Shown here in pieces: positions 44,762 to 54,377 of a stretch of 64,000 bases of DNA. The notes beneath the pieces were generated by a model. The model had not been told where the DNA came from. It saw only the letters and a program-made list of their open reading frames with translations, and searched no databases. The stretch lies in contig CANNGH010000008.1 in NCBI GenBank assembly GCA_947504115.1, positions 56,267-120,266 of the forward strand, read 5' to 3'. The translations under genes and the position numbers were made by a program. Numbering within the stretch: the first letter of the stretch is position 1; every line of letters begins with the position of its first letter. This DNA is from an uncultured Sedimentitalea sp. (GTDB lineage: Bacteria; Pseudomonadota; Alphaproteobacteria; Rhodobacterales; Rhodobacteraceae).

Positions 44762-46745
44762 TCACCAGCCCTCCTGTCGGGTTGGGGGCGCGCAGATTGC
44801 CCTGCTTGTTGCGTTCGGCCAGTTGTTTCAGCACTTGCTGGCGATGGCCGAACATCGCGATATTGCCGTCGGCCAGCAGCATGATCTTGTCCACCACGTT
44901 CAGCAGCGAGGGTTTCTGGGTGATCACCGCCACGGTGATGCCGTTCTCGCCGGCATGTTTGATGGCGGTGGCCAAGGCCCGGTCGCCGGTGGTGTCGAGA
45001 TTCGAGTTGGGTTCGTCCAGCACCAGGAACCGCGGGTTGCCGAAGAACGCGCGGGCGAGACCAATGCGCTGTTTCTGCCCGCCCGACAGCGGCGCGCCAT
45101 CGGCGGCGACCATGGTTTCATAGCCATGCGGCATCAGCGCGATCATCTCGTGCACATCGGCCAGCATGGCGGCGCGGTGGATGTCCTCGTCGCTGGCATC
45201 CATCCGCATCCGGGCGATGTTGGCCTTGATCGTGCCGGGAAACAGCTGCACGTCCTGGGGCAGGTAGCCGATGCTTTCGCCCAGTTGCCGCTCGTCCCAG
45301 TTGCGCAGGTCCATCAGGTCCAGACGCACATTGCCCGAGGTCGGCAGGATCGAGCCCACCAGCATCTTGCCCAGCGTGGTCTTGCCCGCGCCCGAATTGC
45401 CGATGATCGCCAGCGATTCACCGGGGTTCAGGCTGAAGGTCAGCCCGTTCAGGATCACCTGCTTGGTGCCCGCGGGCACATAGAGCAGGCGTTCGACGTT
45501 CAGGCGGCCCTCGGGACGGGGCAAAAGCAGCTTTTCGAAGCGCTGCACGGAATTCATCATCAGCCGCGTCACCCGGCCATAGGCCGCGCGCGACAGGATG
45601 AACCCGTTCCAGCCCTCGATCGCGCCCTCGATCGGGGCCAGCGCGCGGCCCGCGATGATCGAGGCGGCGATGACCATGCCGCCGGTGATCTCGCCCTGGA
45701 TGGCCAGGAACGCGCCCCAGCCCAGCATGCCGATCTGCGTCATCAGCCGCACGCCGCGCGACACCGCCGCCCAGACGATGTTGCGGTCCTGCGCGGTGAC
45801 CTGCGCGCGCATCGAACTGGCGGTATCGCGCCCCCAGAGCGCCACCGCCTCGGGGACCATCGCCAGCGCGTTGATGATCTGGCTGTTGCGCGCCATGGAA
45901 TCCAGATGCATGTTGGCCCGGCTCTGGGCCGCATTCGCCTCGGCAAAGGGTTTGGCGGTGGATTTCTGGTTGATCAGCGCGATCACCATCAACAGCAGCG
46001 CGGTGCCGACCACGATCAGGCCCAGATGCGGGTGCACCATGAAGATCACCACGATGAAAAGCGGCGCGAAGGGCACATCGAGGAACGAGATCAGCGTGCC
46101 CGAAACCAGGAAGCTGCGCAGCATCTGCAGATCACCCAGCGTCTGGTATTCGCGCCCGTTGTCATGCAGCGACGAATGGGCCGCGGCACTCAGCACCGGC
46201 GCGCCCAGTTGCACCGCGACCTCGACCGCCGTGCGCATCAGGATGAACCGGCGCACCGCGTCGAATATCGCCTGCAGGATCACCGCGCCCGCGATCACCA
46301 CGGTCAGCATGATCAGCGTGTCGATCGAGCGGCTGGTCAGCACCCGGTCGGAAATCTGGAACAGGTAGATCGGGATCGCCAGCACCAGCATGTTGGTGGC
46401 GCAGGTCAGGATCATGACAAAGCCCAGGTTGCGCCGCACCGCCTGCTTGCCCTTGCGCAATTGCCCGGCGAACTGGTCGGGGGTCGCGCGTTTGTGGAAC
46501 GTCGCACCGCCACCGCCGCCCTTGCCGCCGCCATCCGCCGCCGGTTTCATCAGCGGCCCGGTCGTCCCCTCGATCTGCGCGCCCCCCAGCCCCTTGGCGA
46601 CCGGCCGGTCCAGCGGCTCGGACGCGGGCGCGGTCACCCGGTCTTCGGGGTTCAGATGCAGGGTGTCTTCCTTTTCGATTGTGGACCGGGAGGGGGCGGT
46701 TTCGTTCCCGGCACGATCCGGGGCCGTCGCGTCATTCAAAGTCAT
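44754..46745 (-). CDS. Type I secretion ABC exporter (permease/ATPase), system 1
   Basis: A 663-aa fused half-transporter. Residues 1-90 are an unusual Gly/Pro-rich, probably disordered leader (GGGKGGGGGATFHK) not found in the second exporter of this window. The membrane domain spans about 100-380. The ATPase domain has Walker A IGNSGAGKTTLGKML, signature LSGGQKQRIGLARAF and Walker B FLVLDEPNSNLD. It belongs to the PrtD/AprD group without a C39 peptidase domain. It is the second gene of an operon headed by a repeat protein, 16 bp upstream, and drives export of a substrate with a C-terminal signal. Confidence 0.93.
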   Translation of the reverse strand: MTLNDATAPDRAGNETAPSRSTIEKEDTLHLNPEDRVTAPASEPLDRPVAKGLGGAQIEGTTGPLMKPAADGGGKGGGGGATFHKRATPDQFAGQLRKGKQAVRRNLGFVMILTCATNMLVLAIPIYLFQISDRVLTSRSIDTLIMLTVVIAGAVILQAIFDAVRRFILMRTAVEVAVQLGAPVLSAAAHSSLHDNGREYQTLGDLQMLRSFLVSGTLISFLDVPFAPLFIVVIFMVHPHLGLIVVGTALLLMVIALINQKSTAKPFAEANAAQSRANMHLDSMARNSQIINALAMVPEAVALWGRDTASSMRAQVTAQDRNIVWAAVSRGVRLMTQIGMLGWGAFLAIQGEITGGMVIAASIIAGRALAPIEGAIEGWNGFILSRAAYGRVTRLMMNSVQRFEKLLLPRPEGRLNVERLLYVPAGTKQVILNGLTFSLNPGESLAIIGNSGAGKTTLGKMLVGSILPTSGNVRLDLMDLRNWDERQLGESIGYLPQDVQLFPGTIKANIARMRMDASDEDIHRAAMLADVHEMIALMPHGYETMVAADGAPLSGGQKQRIGLARAFFGNPRFLVLDEPNSNLDTTGDRALATAIKHAGENGITVAVITQKPSLLNVVDKIMLLADGNIAMFGHRQQVLKQLAERNKQGNLRAPNPTGGLVNA

Positions 46746-46761
46746 TGTCTCGATTTCCCTG

Positions 46762-48786
46762 TCAGGCCAGCATCGTTTGCATCATGTCCGGGCTGTCGGC
46801 ATATTCCGGCACCGTCGGAACGATGCCCATGTCGTCCATGCCCGTATCCGGCCCGATCATGTCGTCGGCCAGAAAGGCCACGGCTTCGTTGGCGAGGGCG
46901 GGCAGGCCCACCCCCAGCGGGTTGGCGTCGGTGTCGACGAACCCGGCCTGATAGAGCAGCGCGTCGTCATAGACATCGCCCCCCACCGACACGGTGGAAT
47001 CGACGCCGTATTGCGAGATCGAGGCCAGGTTGATCGCGGCATTGGACCCGGCGGTCACCGTCACCTCGGCCCCGGTCGCTTCCTGAAAATTGTCCAGCGC
47101 CAGATGCACCTGATCGCTGTCGCCCAGCACGTTGGTCTGATCGACGCGGTTGATCGTGGTGACATCGCCGCTGACGTAAAGCACGCGCAGGATGTCCACG
47201 CCCTCGAACACGCTGTCATGGGCGACGCTGGCATCGATCGACAGCCCGCCCTCGGCCAGCCCCTCGGCGGCCTTGGCAAAATTGTCCTGCATGCCCTGAT
47301 AGCTGTCGATCCCCGTGGTCGAGATCGAGGCGCCGTTGAACACCAGGTTGTCGCCGGCGCTGAAATCGGTCGGCTGGACCCCGCCATAGGTCACGGTGTC
47401 ATTGTCGATCAGCACGTTCATCTGGCTGATCTGGTTGAGCGTGATCATGTGGCCGCCGACGATGATCAGGTCGTAGCCAAAGCCGATCTCGGCCAGGTCG
47501 GCCAGGTTGATCACCGTGTTGTCGCCCAGCCCGATATAGGTGTTGGCGCTGTAAAACGCGATGTCGGCGCGGTCGAAATCGGTCACGAAGCTGTATTGCT
47601 GGACATGGTTGACCGTCAGCAGATCGCCGTCGATCCGCGTGACCGCCCAGTTCGCCGGAAGCGACAGCGCGCCATCGGGTTCCGCCCCGCCCGCCTCGTC
47701 CTCCGGCGGGGCCGAGGAAACCCGCGCCATCGTCGCCGAATTCCACGCGGCGGAGGCGGATGCCGTTCCGGCCCCGCCGAACTGGCCGTGTTCGATCAGC
47801 ATGTGGGTCTGCGAGATGATATTAAGATGGATCACGTCGCCCATCACCGCGATCACCGGCGCGTCCAGCCAGCCGGTCGCGATATTCGCCTGGTTGACGG
47901 CGGTATTGCCCCCGGCCACGACCTCGTGCCCCGGATCGGGGGCAAAGGGATCGTCTTCGACGGCGCCGCCATCCAGCCCCGCGAACGGACCCGGCGCCCA
48001 TGACGGCTCGGCGTCGCTGTCCTCGTCGCTTTCGTCCGCGCCGCTTTTCTTCGCCAGGAAGGCGGGCATCACATCGTCGAGTTTCGTGGCGGTCTCGACC
48101 GACTGGCCGTTCTCGTAGGTTGCGTAAGCCGCGTCGCCGGTCTGGATCGAGACCGTCAGGCCGGTCAGGCCGGGATCGCCGGTTTCCTGCATCTGCGCAT
48201 GCAGCCCCATCGCATGATCATGCGCGGAGTCGCCCAGCGGAGGCAGCCCCTGTCCGAAGGTCGGGGTGACCGCCTGCGCGACCCCCAGATACTCCTGCAG
48301 CTGCGCCGCATGCCAGGACGGGTCGACAAAGGTCACGCCGCTATCGGCCAGCAGCAACAGGTCGTTGTCGGAAAGATGGATGGATTGATAGGTGATGGTC
48401 ACCACCGAACCCGGTGGCTCCAGCGTCAGCGCCACCCCGGCCACGCCGAACCCGGCGGCCACCGCCTCGACCCGGATCTCGGGCAGGATGTCCGCCTCGG
48501 GAATCCAGAGCGGCGCGGCGGAAAACAGCGGCGGCGGAAGAAACCCTTCGGGCAGGGATCGCGGACCCTCCGGCGCGGTCTCGGCATGTCTGAACCCGGG
48601 ATCGAACCCGTCAAGCTGATAGGGCGATTTGAACTGGACCGGCGGACCCGCCAGGGGATCGGTCCGGGGATCGAGCGGGCGCAGCGCGTCGTTTTTCAGG
48701 TAATCGTCGCGCATCCGCTCCTGTTCGAGGGTGATCTGGAATATCCCGATCATGTGCGCGACCATTTCGGTGACTTTATCAAGCAT
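46762..48786 (-). CDS. Type I secretion-linked protein with alternating Asn/Gln motifs
   Basis: A 674-aa protein without a Sec signal. Residues 1-280 include a helical start, a Pro-rich segment and an acidic linker. From 290 to 600 two short motifs alternate four times. Motif A is GxNxxxNxAxI, at about 292, 421, 478 and 580. Motif B is G(D/H)x4-5NxxxQxNxLxD-like, at about 316, 387, 445 and 540. They suggest a beta-solenoid or amyloid-like fold (inference). An acidic tail ends in DSPDMMQTMLA. It precedes the exporter by 16 bp and is probably its substrate or a cell-surface partner. I know no named family for it. AGGGG lies nine bases before the ATG. Confidence 0.75.
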   Translation of the reverse strand: MLDKVTEMVAHMIGIFQITLEQERMRDDYLKNDALRPLDPRTDPLAGPPVQFKSPYQLDGFDPGFRHAETAPEGPRSLPEGFLPPPLFSAAPLWIPEADILPEIRVEAVAAGFGVAGVALTLEPPGSVVTITYQSIHLSDNDLLLLADSGVTFVDPSWHAAQLQEYLGVAQAVTPTFGQGLPPLGDSAHDHAMGLHAQMQETGDPGLTGLTVSIQTGDAAYATYENGQSVETATKLDDVMPAFLAKKSGADESDEDSDAEPSWAPGPFAGLDGGAVEDDPFAPDPGHEVVAGGNTAVNQANIATGWLDAPVIAVMGDVIHLNIISQTHMLIEHGQFGGAGTASASAAWNSATMARVSSAPPEDEAGGAEPDGALSLPANWAVTRIDGDLLTVNHVQQYSFVTDFDRADIAFYSANTYIGLGDNTVINLADLAEIGFGYDLIIVGGHMITLNQISQMNVLIDNDTVTYGGVQPTDFSAGDNLVFNGASISTTGIDSYQGMQDNFAKAAEGLAEGGLSIDASVAHDSVFEGVDILRVLYVSGDVTTINRVDQTNVLGDSDQVHLALDNFQEATGAEVTVTAGSNAAINLASISQYGVDSTVSVGGDVYDDALLYQAGFVDTDANPLGVGLPALANEAVAFLADDMIGPDTGMDDMGIVPTVPEYADSPDMMQTMLA

Positions 48787-48944
48787 CTCCGTAGCCCCTA
48801 TTCTGGAATAGCGCGGCCACTCATTTCAGCCGTTTTCATGTCTTCTTGAAAAATCAGGGTGGTCGTCCGGAAAATATCTGCAGTTCTGAAACGAGGGGGC
48901 CGGGCCCGGATGTTCTTCCGGACCCGGCGATATCATGGCGCGGC

Positions 48945-50678
48945 TTATGCGCCGTCGCTGTCGTCGCCGATATAGCTCGAGCTGAACGAGCCGCCGACGA
49001 CCGTCATGTCGACGGTGTTGCCCAGCACGTTGGCGCCCTGCACGATGGTCTGGTTGAAGGCCGAGGTGCTGATCTGCGACGCCGCCGAGGCATAGGATTC
49101 CCCGGTCACATAACCGTCGTCACCGTTGTTGGAGCCCCAGGTGCCGCCATAGCCGCCGGTCCCGCCGGCGCCGCCATAGGCATAGCCGCCGTCACCGGCC
49201 ATGCCGCCGGCGCCGTAGCCGGTGCCGCCCATGGCCTGACCGCCATAGCCGTCGCCGGTATCGCCGCCCCAGGCGTGACCGCCATAGCCGTCTCCACCGT
49301 CACCGGCCCAGGCGTCGTTGTTGCCGCCATAGCCATTGGCGTCGGTATAGGCATCCGACATCGCATCGGCATAGCCACCGTCGCCGCCGGTCGCGTCGCC
49401 GGCATTGCCGGTGCCGGTTCCGGTGCCATCCGCATCCGCACGCGCATCTGCGGGGCCGCCGTCACCGCTGGCGCCGAGACCCAGCCCGATACCACCGGCC
49501 TCGGCATTGGCGTCCGAGTCGCCGGTGTTGTTCTCGGCATTGGCAAGGCCGACACCCAGCAGGCCGCCCAGTCCGGCACCGATCGCACCGGCATCGCCGG
49601 CATTGCCGCTGTCGGCACCCGCACCGGCAAGCCCGGCACCTACGCCGATACCGCCGGCATCGCCGGAATCACCGCCCGTGGCGCCCGACCCGGCTTCGCC
49701 GTTGCCGGCACCCAGTCCGACCGCCAGCGATCCGGCGTCGCCGCCGTCACCGCCCGTCGCACCGGCTCCCGAGCTGGAATTGCCCAGGCCAAGGCCGACC
49801 CCGAGCGCACCGGCGTCACCGCCTGCCGCACCCGTGCCACCGCCGGTCACGCCGTCTCCGGCATTGCCGCTGGTGCCGCCGCCTGCCAGGGCAGCGCCGC
49901 CGACCCCGATACCACCCAGCGCGGACCCGCCATTGGCATGGCCGCCATTGCCGCCCATGCCGCCGCCGCCGCCGGCATCGATGCCTTCGTCCGCATAGGC
50001 CTGACCACCATTGGAGGTGTTGTTCTGGTTCAGGTAGCCGTCGTTGGACACGCCACTCAGGGTGTCGTTGTCATAGAGGTTGTTGGACTGGGCATTGACC
50101 GTGGCGGAATCGTTCCCGGCCCCGTTCAGGGCATCGTTGAGGATGTCGTGAAGGCTGATGTCATTGCCGGGGTTGTAGTTCACATTGCCCTTGGCGATCA
50201 TGAAATCGCCCGCGGACGCCCCGCCCGACAGATCGATATCGGCAAAGTCGTCATCCGTCGGCATGAAGCCCGTCATGTCCATGCCCACATTCACATCCAC
50301 ATCCACATCGGACGTGTTCGAGTTGTGGTTGGCATTCAGGTTGCCGTTGGCGTTCAGGTTGGCGTTGCCGTTCAGGTTGCCGTTGGCATTGCCGTTCGCA
50401 TTGGCATTCTCGTTGGCATTGCCGTTCTCGTTGCCGTTGGCATTGCCATTCCCGTTCAGGCTCGCATTCAGATTGCCGTTCAGGTTGCCGTTGCCGTTCT
50501 CGTTGCCATTGCCGTTCCAGTTGTCATTCTCGGACGACTGGGACTGCTCCTGGGCCTGGGCCTGAAGCTCGGCCTGCAACTGGGCCTGGAGTTCGGCCTG
50601 GGTCTGACCCTGGTCCTGATCCTGGTCCTGGTGCTGGCCCTGATGGCCGAACGGATAGTAATAATATCTGTTAGACAT
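48945..50678 (-). CDS. Low-complexity Gln, Asn-Gly and Gly-rich protein, candidate exported matrix protein
   Basis: A 577-aa protein. The N-terminus has a Tyr cluster (RYYYYPF), a Gln-rich stretch (12-48, DQDQDQGQTQAELQAQ) and then about 70 residues where nearly every second residue is Asn (51-120, mainly NG/NA/NL). A Val/Asp strand (DVDVDVNVGMD), an Asn/Asp-rich middle and a 320-residue Gly-rich region (GGDGGDAG, GGYGG types) follow. The C-terminus SAFNQTIVQGANVLGNTVDM echoes motif B of the neighbouring protein. There is no Sec signal. It is on the same strand as the exporter operon, 158 bp upstream of the motif protein. CCGGAGA precedes the ATG. An exported, self-assembling product is inferred. 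Confidence 0.75.
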   Translation of the reverse strand: MSNRYYYYPFGHQGQHQDQDQDQGQTQAELQAQLQAELQAQAQEQSQSSENDNWNGNGNENGNGNLNGNLNASLNGNGNANGNENGNANENANANGNANGNLNGNANLNANGNLNANHNSNTSDVDVDVNVGMDMTGFMPTDDDFADIDLSGGASAGDFMIAKGNVNYNPGNDISLHDILNDALNGAGNDSATVNAQSNNLYDNDTLSGVSNDGYLNQNNTSNGGQAYADEGIDAGGGGGMGGNGGHANGGSALGGIGVGGAALAGGGTSGNAGDGVTGGGTGAAGGDAGALGVGLGLGNSSSGAGATGGDGGDAGSLAVGLGAGNGEAGSGATGGDSGDAGGIGVGAGLAGAGADSGNAGDAGAIGAGLGGLLGVGLANAENNTGDSDANAEAGGIGLGLGASGDGGPADARADADGTGTGTGNAGDATGGDGGYADAMSDAYTDANGYGGNNDAWAGDGGDGYGGHAWGGDTGDGYGGQAMGGTGYGAGGMAGDGGYAYGGAGGTGGYGGTWGSNNGDDGYVTGESYASAASQISTSAFNQTIVQGANVLGNTVDMTVVGGSFSSSYIGDDSDGA

Positions 50679-51325
50679 GATATGTCTCCGGTAAATGCGC
50701 TTGCCGGATCGCCAGTCATTCCAAAGCGATCATCCCGCAGTCGCAGATGAGGTTTTCAGTGATGTCGCGCGCGCCGGACGATGACTCGGTCCGGGGTCAC
50801 GCCGTCTGGATGTCGGGATTCTTCGATGGCAGCCCTCCCTTGTTCGACAGGGACAGCTTTCCTCAAATACCGGGGCGCACATAGCTGGAGAATGGGTGTA
50901 GGAGAGGGCGCGCATCCCGCAACGCCCTGATCTCAGGCGGTTCCTTGTGCACATGCAGCAATAATTTTCCACGCCCGCCCGGGCCGGAGGCGCGCACCTG
51001 ACCGAACCGTTAAGCACGATTCCTGCAAGACGCCCCCTTCTTTAGTAAGAAAGTATATAAATCGTTAAGAATGTGTTAATCTAAGGGTGTGGTCGTGAGT
51101 CGGAGATGCAAGGCGAGGTTGTAGGCTGGGACCATACATTCAACGGCGAACCATTGAATCGGAACGGAAATTCATGCCGTCCGAACAAGGCCCGGGGCTG
51201 CCGTCGGAATGACAAGCCGCCCCGAGAATGCGGCACCCTGAAACGACAGCGTTCATTGAGGCGCAGAGTCTGTCGGGATTCGACCGGTGCTTTTGATGCC
51301 GATTGGAAGAAGAGAAGGATTTCCA
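50679..51325. promoter_or_regulatory. Divergent 647-bp region between the low-complexity protein and a LuxR regulator
   Basis: It has no convincing gene. An AT-rich patch at 51037-51085 contains the inverted repeat TTCTT-TAGT-AAGAA (51038-51051) and TATATAA just after it, the best promoter candidate for luxR. This would give a leader of about 265 nt. The half near 50680-50900 must hold the promoter of the low-complexity protein. Confidence 0.4.
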
Positions 51326-52045
51326 ATGCGTGATTTTACAAGTACAAATATGAACCAGACAGAATGCGGCGTGTTCGTCGGCAACAGTCTGGATTTCTCC
51401 AATACGGTTCTGAGGTTCGCATCGGCCGAGTTCGAGTGTATCGACTTTGTCCGCGTGGCCTCCCTGGACGCGCTTTTCGGCTTCGCGGCCGACAAGGCCC
51501 GGCAATGCCGCGTCATCATCGTGAGCGAGGCGCAGGCGGAGGAATTGCACAACAACATCACGGTCCTGCAGGACAGGTTCGCCCCGGCGCAGTTCGTGCT
51601 GGCCTATCGCAAGCCTGAAATCGCGCGGGATTTCCTGTTGCGGTCCGCGCGGTGCGAAGCCCGTATCGGCTTTCTGCCGATGTCGCTGGAGGTCGATCGC
51701 TGGATGGCGATCCTGCGCCTGCTGGTCTGCGGCGAAAGGTATATCCCGTGCGAATTGTTCGACAGCGACCTGGCGGCCGGCCCCGATGCCGGCGTGGTCG
51801 CGCCGCGGACCCCGTCCCCCGCCGCGGCCAAGCTGGCCACCCTGACCGAGCGCGAATTGCAGGTGCTGTCATCGGTTTCCCAGGGCAAGCAGAACAAGAT
51901 CATCGCCGCCGAGATGGAATTGTCCGAACATACGGTCAAGCTGCACATCCACAACATGATCTCGAAACTGGGCGTCAACAACCGCACCGAGGCCGCGATC
52001 TGCTATCTGGCCGACCAGTCCGCGGCGGGCGGCCCCGCGCGGTGA
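51326..52045 (+). CDS. LuxR-family transcriptional regulator (CsgD-like layout)
   Basis: A 239-aa protein. The N-terminal about 140 residues look like a receiver-type alpha/beta fold but lack a clear phospho-acceptor Asp (GVFVGNSLDFSNTVLRF, then CRVIIVSEAQAEEL). The C-terminal GerE/LuxR helix-turn-helix (about 172-230) is LTERELQVLSSVSQGKQNKI followed by LSEHTVKLHIHNMISKLGV. AGAAGGA precedes the ATG at 51326. The layout matches CsgD and VpsT-type matrix regulators. Divergent placement to the low-complexity protein makes it the likely regulator of that operon (inference). Confidence 0.85.
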   Translation: MRDFTSTNMNQTECGVFVGNSLDFSNTVLRFASAEFECIDFVRVASLDALFGFAADKARQCRVIIVSEAQAEELHNNITVLQDRFAPAQFVLAYRKPEIARDFLLRSARCEARIGFLPMSLEVDRWMAILRLLVCGERYIPCELFDSDLAAGPDAGVVAPRTPSPAAAKLATLTERELQVLSSVSQGKQNKIIAAEMELSEHTVKLHIHNMISKLGVNNRTEAAICYLADQSAAGGPAR

Positions 52046-52539
52046 CGGGCGACGGGCGGTCGTCCGATTTCGACGGGTTCCTGTTGCTGGTGGGCAAGCT
52101 CAACTATGCCTGGACCAACACCGAAAGCCTGCTGATCCACCTGATCGCCGGGCTGTCGGGCATGGACAAGGAAACCGCCACGGTGGTGTTCCTGACGCTG
52201 AACACCACCCGCGCGCGGATGGATCTGGTCGAACGCCTGTCCAAGCTGGAGCGCATCGGCGCGGGCGAGCGGCGCCGCGTGCTGGCGCTGACCGGGCGGA
52301 TCCAGAAACAGGCCGCCCTGCGCAACCGCTACAACCATTGCATCTATGCCTTCGACAACGAAGGCAATCCGCGCACCATCCTGATGCGGATCGCGGACCG
52401 CAAGGACCGGCTGATGATCGGGCAGACCAATCCGCTCGACGATGCCGCCGTCGGGGATATCCAGACCGCGATCGACGCGCTTTTCGCCATCAACCGCGAT
52501 ATCTGGCAGGCCATCCGGGAGCTTGGCTATCCCGAGTGA
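52042..52539 (+). CDS. Conserved-looking hypothetical protein coupled to the LuxR regulator
   Basis: A 165-aa soluble, mostly helical protein. The GTG start overlaps the luxR stop as GTGA, so translation is coupled and the start is well supported. It shows a helix with LNYAWTNTESLLIHLIAGLSG and a polar segment LRNRYNHCIYAFDNEGNP. I recognise no family. It may act with the regulator, for example as a modulator (inference from coupling only). Confidence 0.7.
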   Translation: MTGDGRSSDFDGFLLLVGKLNYAWTNTESLLIHLIAGLSGMDKETATVVFLTLNTTRARMDLVERLSKLERIGAGERRRVLALTGRIQKQAALRNRYNHCIYAFDNEGNPRTILMRIADRKDRLMIGQTNPLDDAAVGDIQTAIDALFAINRDIWQAIRELGYPE

Positions 52540-52555
52540 CGCAAAGGTGCGGTTT

Positions 52556-52675
52556 TCAGACGACCTGCCTTCCCTCGCGTTTGGCCGCGCGCAATTCCCG
52601 GACGAAGGCGGTGACGATCACGACCAGCACGCCGAGGGCGAGGGCGGGCCACATCAGGATGTAGAAGGTCAGCAT
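52556..52675 (-). CDS. 39-aa small transporter subunit
   Basis: A 39-aa single-pass protein (MLTFYILMWPALALGVLVVI, then a basic tail RELRAAKREGRQVV). AAAGGAGAG precedes the ATG at 52675. It follows the sodium:solute symporter stop by 28 bp on the same strand. The size, the position and the helix-plus-basic-tail pattern fit the putative small subunits found beside SSS and NSS transporters. Confidence 0.7.
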   Translation of the reverse strand: MLTFYILMWPALALGVLVVIVTAFVRELRAAKREGRQVV

Positions 52676-52703
52676 CTCGGACTCTCCTTTTTTGGATGAA
52701 CGA

Positions 52704-54377
52704 TCAGGATTGCGCGGCGGCAGCGTCCGACGGATCCGCCGTATCGCCATGGAACAGGGTGACCCGCTGGCCGATAAGATCGAAGTCGAACTCCTCGCGC
52801 ACCGCGAGGCTGAGCGCGACGCAGACGATGGAACTGACGCCGTAGGCGGTCAGCGAGCCCAGAAGCACGGTATAATCGTGCAGGAAGCCGTGGAAATACC
52901 AGATGAAGAACAGTGTCGCGATGGTGCCCACGATCAGCCCGGCGATGCGCCCGAAGAAGCCGAAGGTCATCAGCCCCAGCACCACGCCGCCGCCCACGGC
53001 CGCGATGATCTCGAAAAAGCCGCCCACCACGGGATTGTCCAGCGGCAGCCACTCGAACCGCACGACGCAGAACAGCGCCAGCGCGGCGACCACCGACCAG
53101 ATGAAGGCGGCGTTGGTGACGCGGTTCCAGTAGCAGCTGACGATCACCGGGAACACGATCGCCCCCCAGAGCGCGCCCACGAAGACCAGCATCACCAGGA
53201 TGTTCAGCGCGAAACTGGCCAGGATCAGCCCGAGCACGGTCGCCACGATCATGGTGATGCGCCCGACCAGCAGCATCCTGCGCGGATCGGGAATGCCCTT
53301 GGCGATGTTCTTGCCGTAAACGTCGGTCATCATGATCGCCGACAGCGCCGAAAGATCGGAATCCGCCGTCGAGGACAGCGACCCGATCACCAGCACCAGG
53401 AACAGCCCGATCGCGACCGGCGGCAGATAGGCCGAGGCCATCTGCGGGATCAGGTTGTTGGGATCGCCCTCGAAGGGCTGCATGCCGATCAGCAGCGCCA
53501 TCAGGCCCAGCATGCCCAGACCGATGACGATGGCGCCATAGCCCAGGGTCGCGGTGACGAAGGTGGATTTGATCAGGTCCTTGCGCACCGCGAAAAGGCG
53601 CTGTGCGATGGTCTGGTTGCCGATGGCATAGGCCAGCACGGCGACGAAAAACGGCGCACCCTGTTCCAGGATCGCCTCGCGCGACCAGAAATTCGCCTGT
53701 TCGGCGGTGATCCGGCTCAGCCCCTCGGTCATGACGGCGGTGCCGCCGGCATTGAAGAACACCCACGGGATGATGAGGACGGCGATGCCCATCATCGCCA
53801 CGACCTGCGCGAAATCGGTCAGGATCGAGGCCCGGAACCCCGACCAGATCGTGTAGGACAGAACCCCGATCCCCGCAATCAGCACGCCCGCCTCGAACGG
53901 CAGCGGCGACAGCACCGCGACCAGCGCCCCGGCGGCGGTGAAATTGACCATCAGGCTGATCAGGCTGCCCAGCAGGTTGGACACGGCCAGGATCATCTGG
54001 CTGCCGGGGCCGTGGCGGGCGTGGATGACCTCGGCCAGGGTATGGGCATTGGGGGCCAGCTGGCGGAAGCGCAGGCCGAAGGGAATGATGAACAGGATCA
54101 TCAGCGCGCCCCAGAACCCGTAATGCATCGGGCCGGACAGGCCGTAATTGTAGCCCGATATCGCCGCCCCGTAGAACGAGGCCGCCCAGATCCAGGTGGC
54201 GGTCATGCTGGCGGCGGAAATGCCGAAACCGACCTCGCCGCTGGACACCATGTAGCCGTCGACGTTCTCCTTCTTCTTGCCGACGAGTGTCGAGACGTAG
54301 AAGGTCAGACCATAGAACAATACCAATATGGAGACGATCACCGTGGTCGAGAATTGAAACAGGGGGACGTCTTCCAT
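52704..54377 (-). CDS. Sodium:solute symporter (SSS family)
   Basis: A 557-aa inner-membrane protein with about 14 hydrophobic helices. Typical SSS features are VDGYMVSSGEVGFGISAASM near the start (TM1 region), ATWIWAASFYGAAISGYNYG, and GSLSSTADSDLSALSAIMM in the eighth core helix, with the Ser/Asp residues near the sodium site. It resembles the urea/polyamine (DUR3-like) or acetate branch, but the substrate cannot be fixed. No metabolic genes accompany it besides the 39-aa small subunit. An ATG with AAAGGATAAC upstream starts it. Confidence 0.9.
   Translation of the reverse strand: MEDVPLFQFSTTVIVSILVLFYGLTFYVSTLVGKKKENVDGYMVSSGEVGFGISAASMTATWIWAASFYGAAISGYNYGLSGPMHYGFWGALMILFIIPFGLRFRQLAPNAHTLAEVIHARHGPGSQMILAVSNLLGSLISLMVNFTAAGALVAVLSPLPFEAGVLIAGIGVLSYTIWSGFRASILTDFAQVVAMMGIAVLIIPWVFFNAGGTAVMTEGLSRITAEQANFWSREAILEQGAPFFVAVLAYAIGNQTIAQRLFAVRKDLIKSTFVTATLGYGAIVIGLGMLGLMALLIGMQPFEGDPNNLIPQMASAYLPPVAIGLFLVLVIGSLSSTADSDLSALSAIMMTDVYGKNIAKGIPDPRRMLLVGRITMIVATVLGLILASFALNILVMLVFVGALWGAIVFPVIVSCYWNRVTNAAFIWSVVAALALFCVVRFEWLPLDNPVVGGFFEIIAAVGGGVVLGLMTFGFFGRIAGLIVGTIATLFFIWYFHGFLHDYTVLLGSLTAYGVSSIVCVALSLAVREEFDFDLIGQRVTLFHGDTADPSDAAAAQS

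Noticed and set aside
50338..50526. The (Asn-Gly) codon repeat considered as a simple DNA satellite or assembly artefact
   Set aside because: Codons vary (GGC, AAC/AAT, GCC, CTG, GAG mixed) while the Asn-x pattern is kept, which indicates selection on the protein rather than plain DNA slippage.
48846..50750. A 634-codon plus-strand frame opposite the Asn-Gly/Gly-rich protein
   Set aside because: Its Ala/Gly/Ile/Val repeats are the mirror of the low-complexity codons on the other strand. It has no ribosome binding site, and the minus-strand gene has a proper start and operon context.
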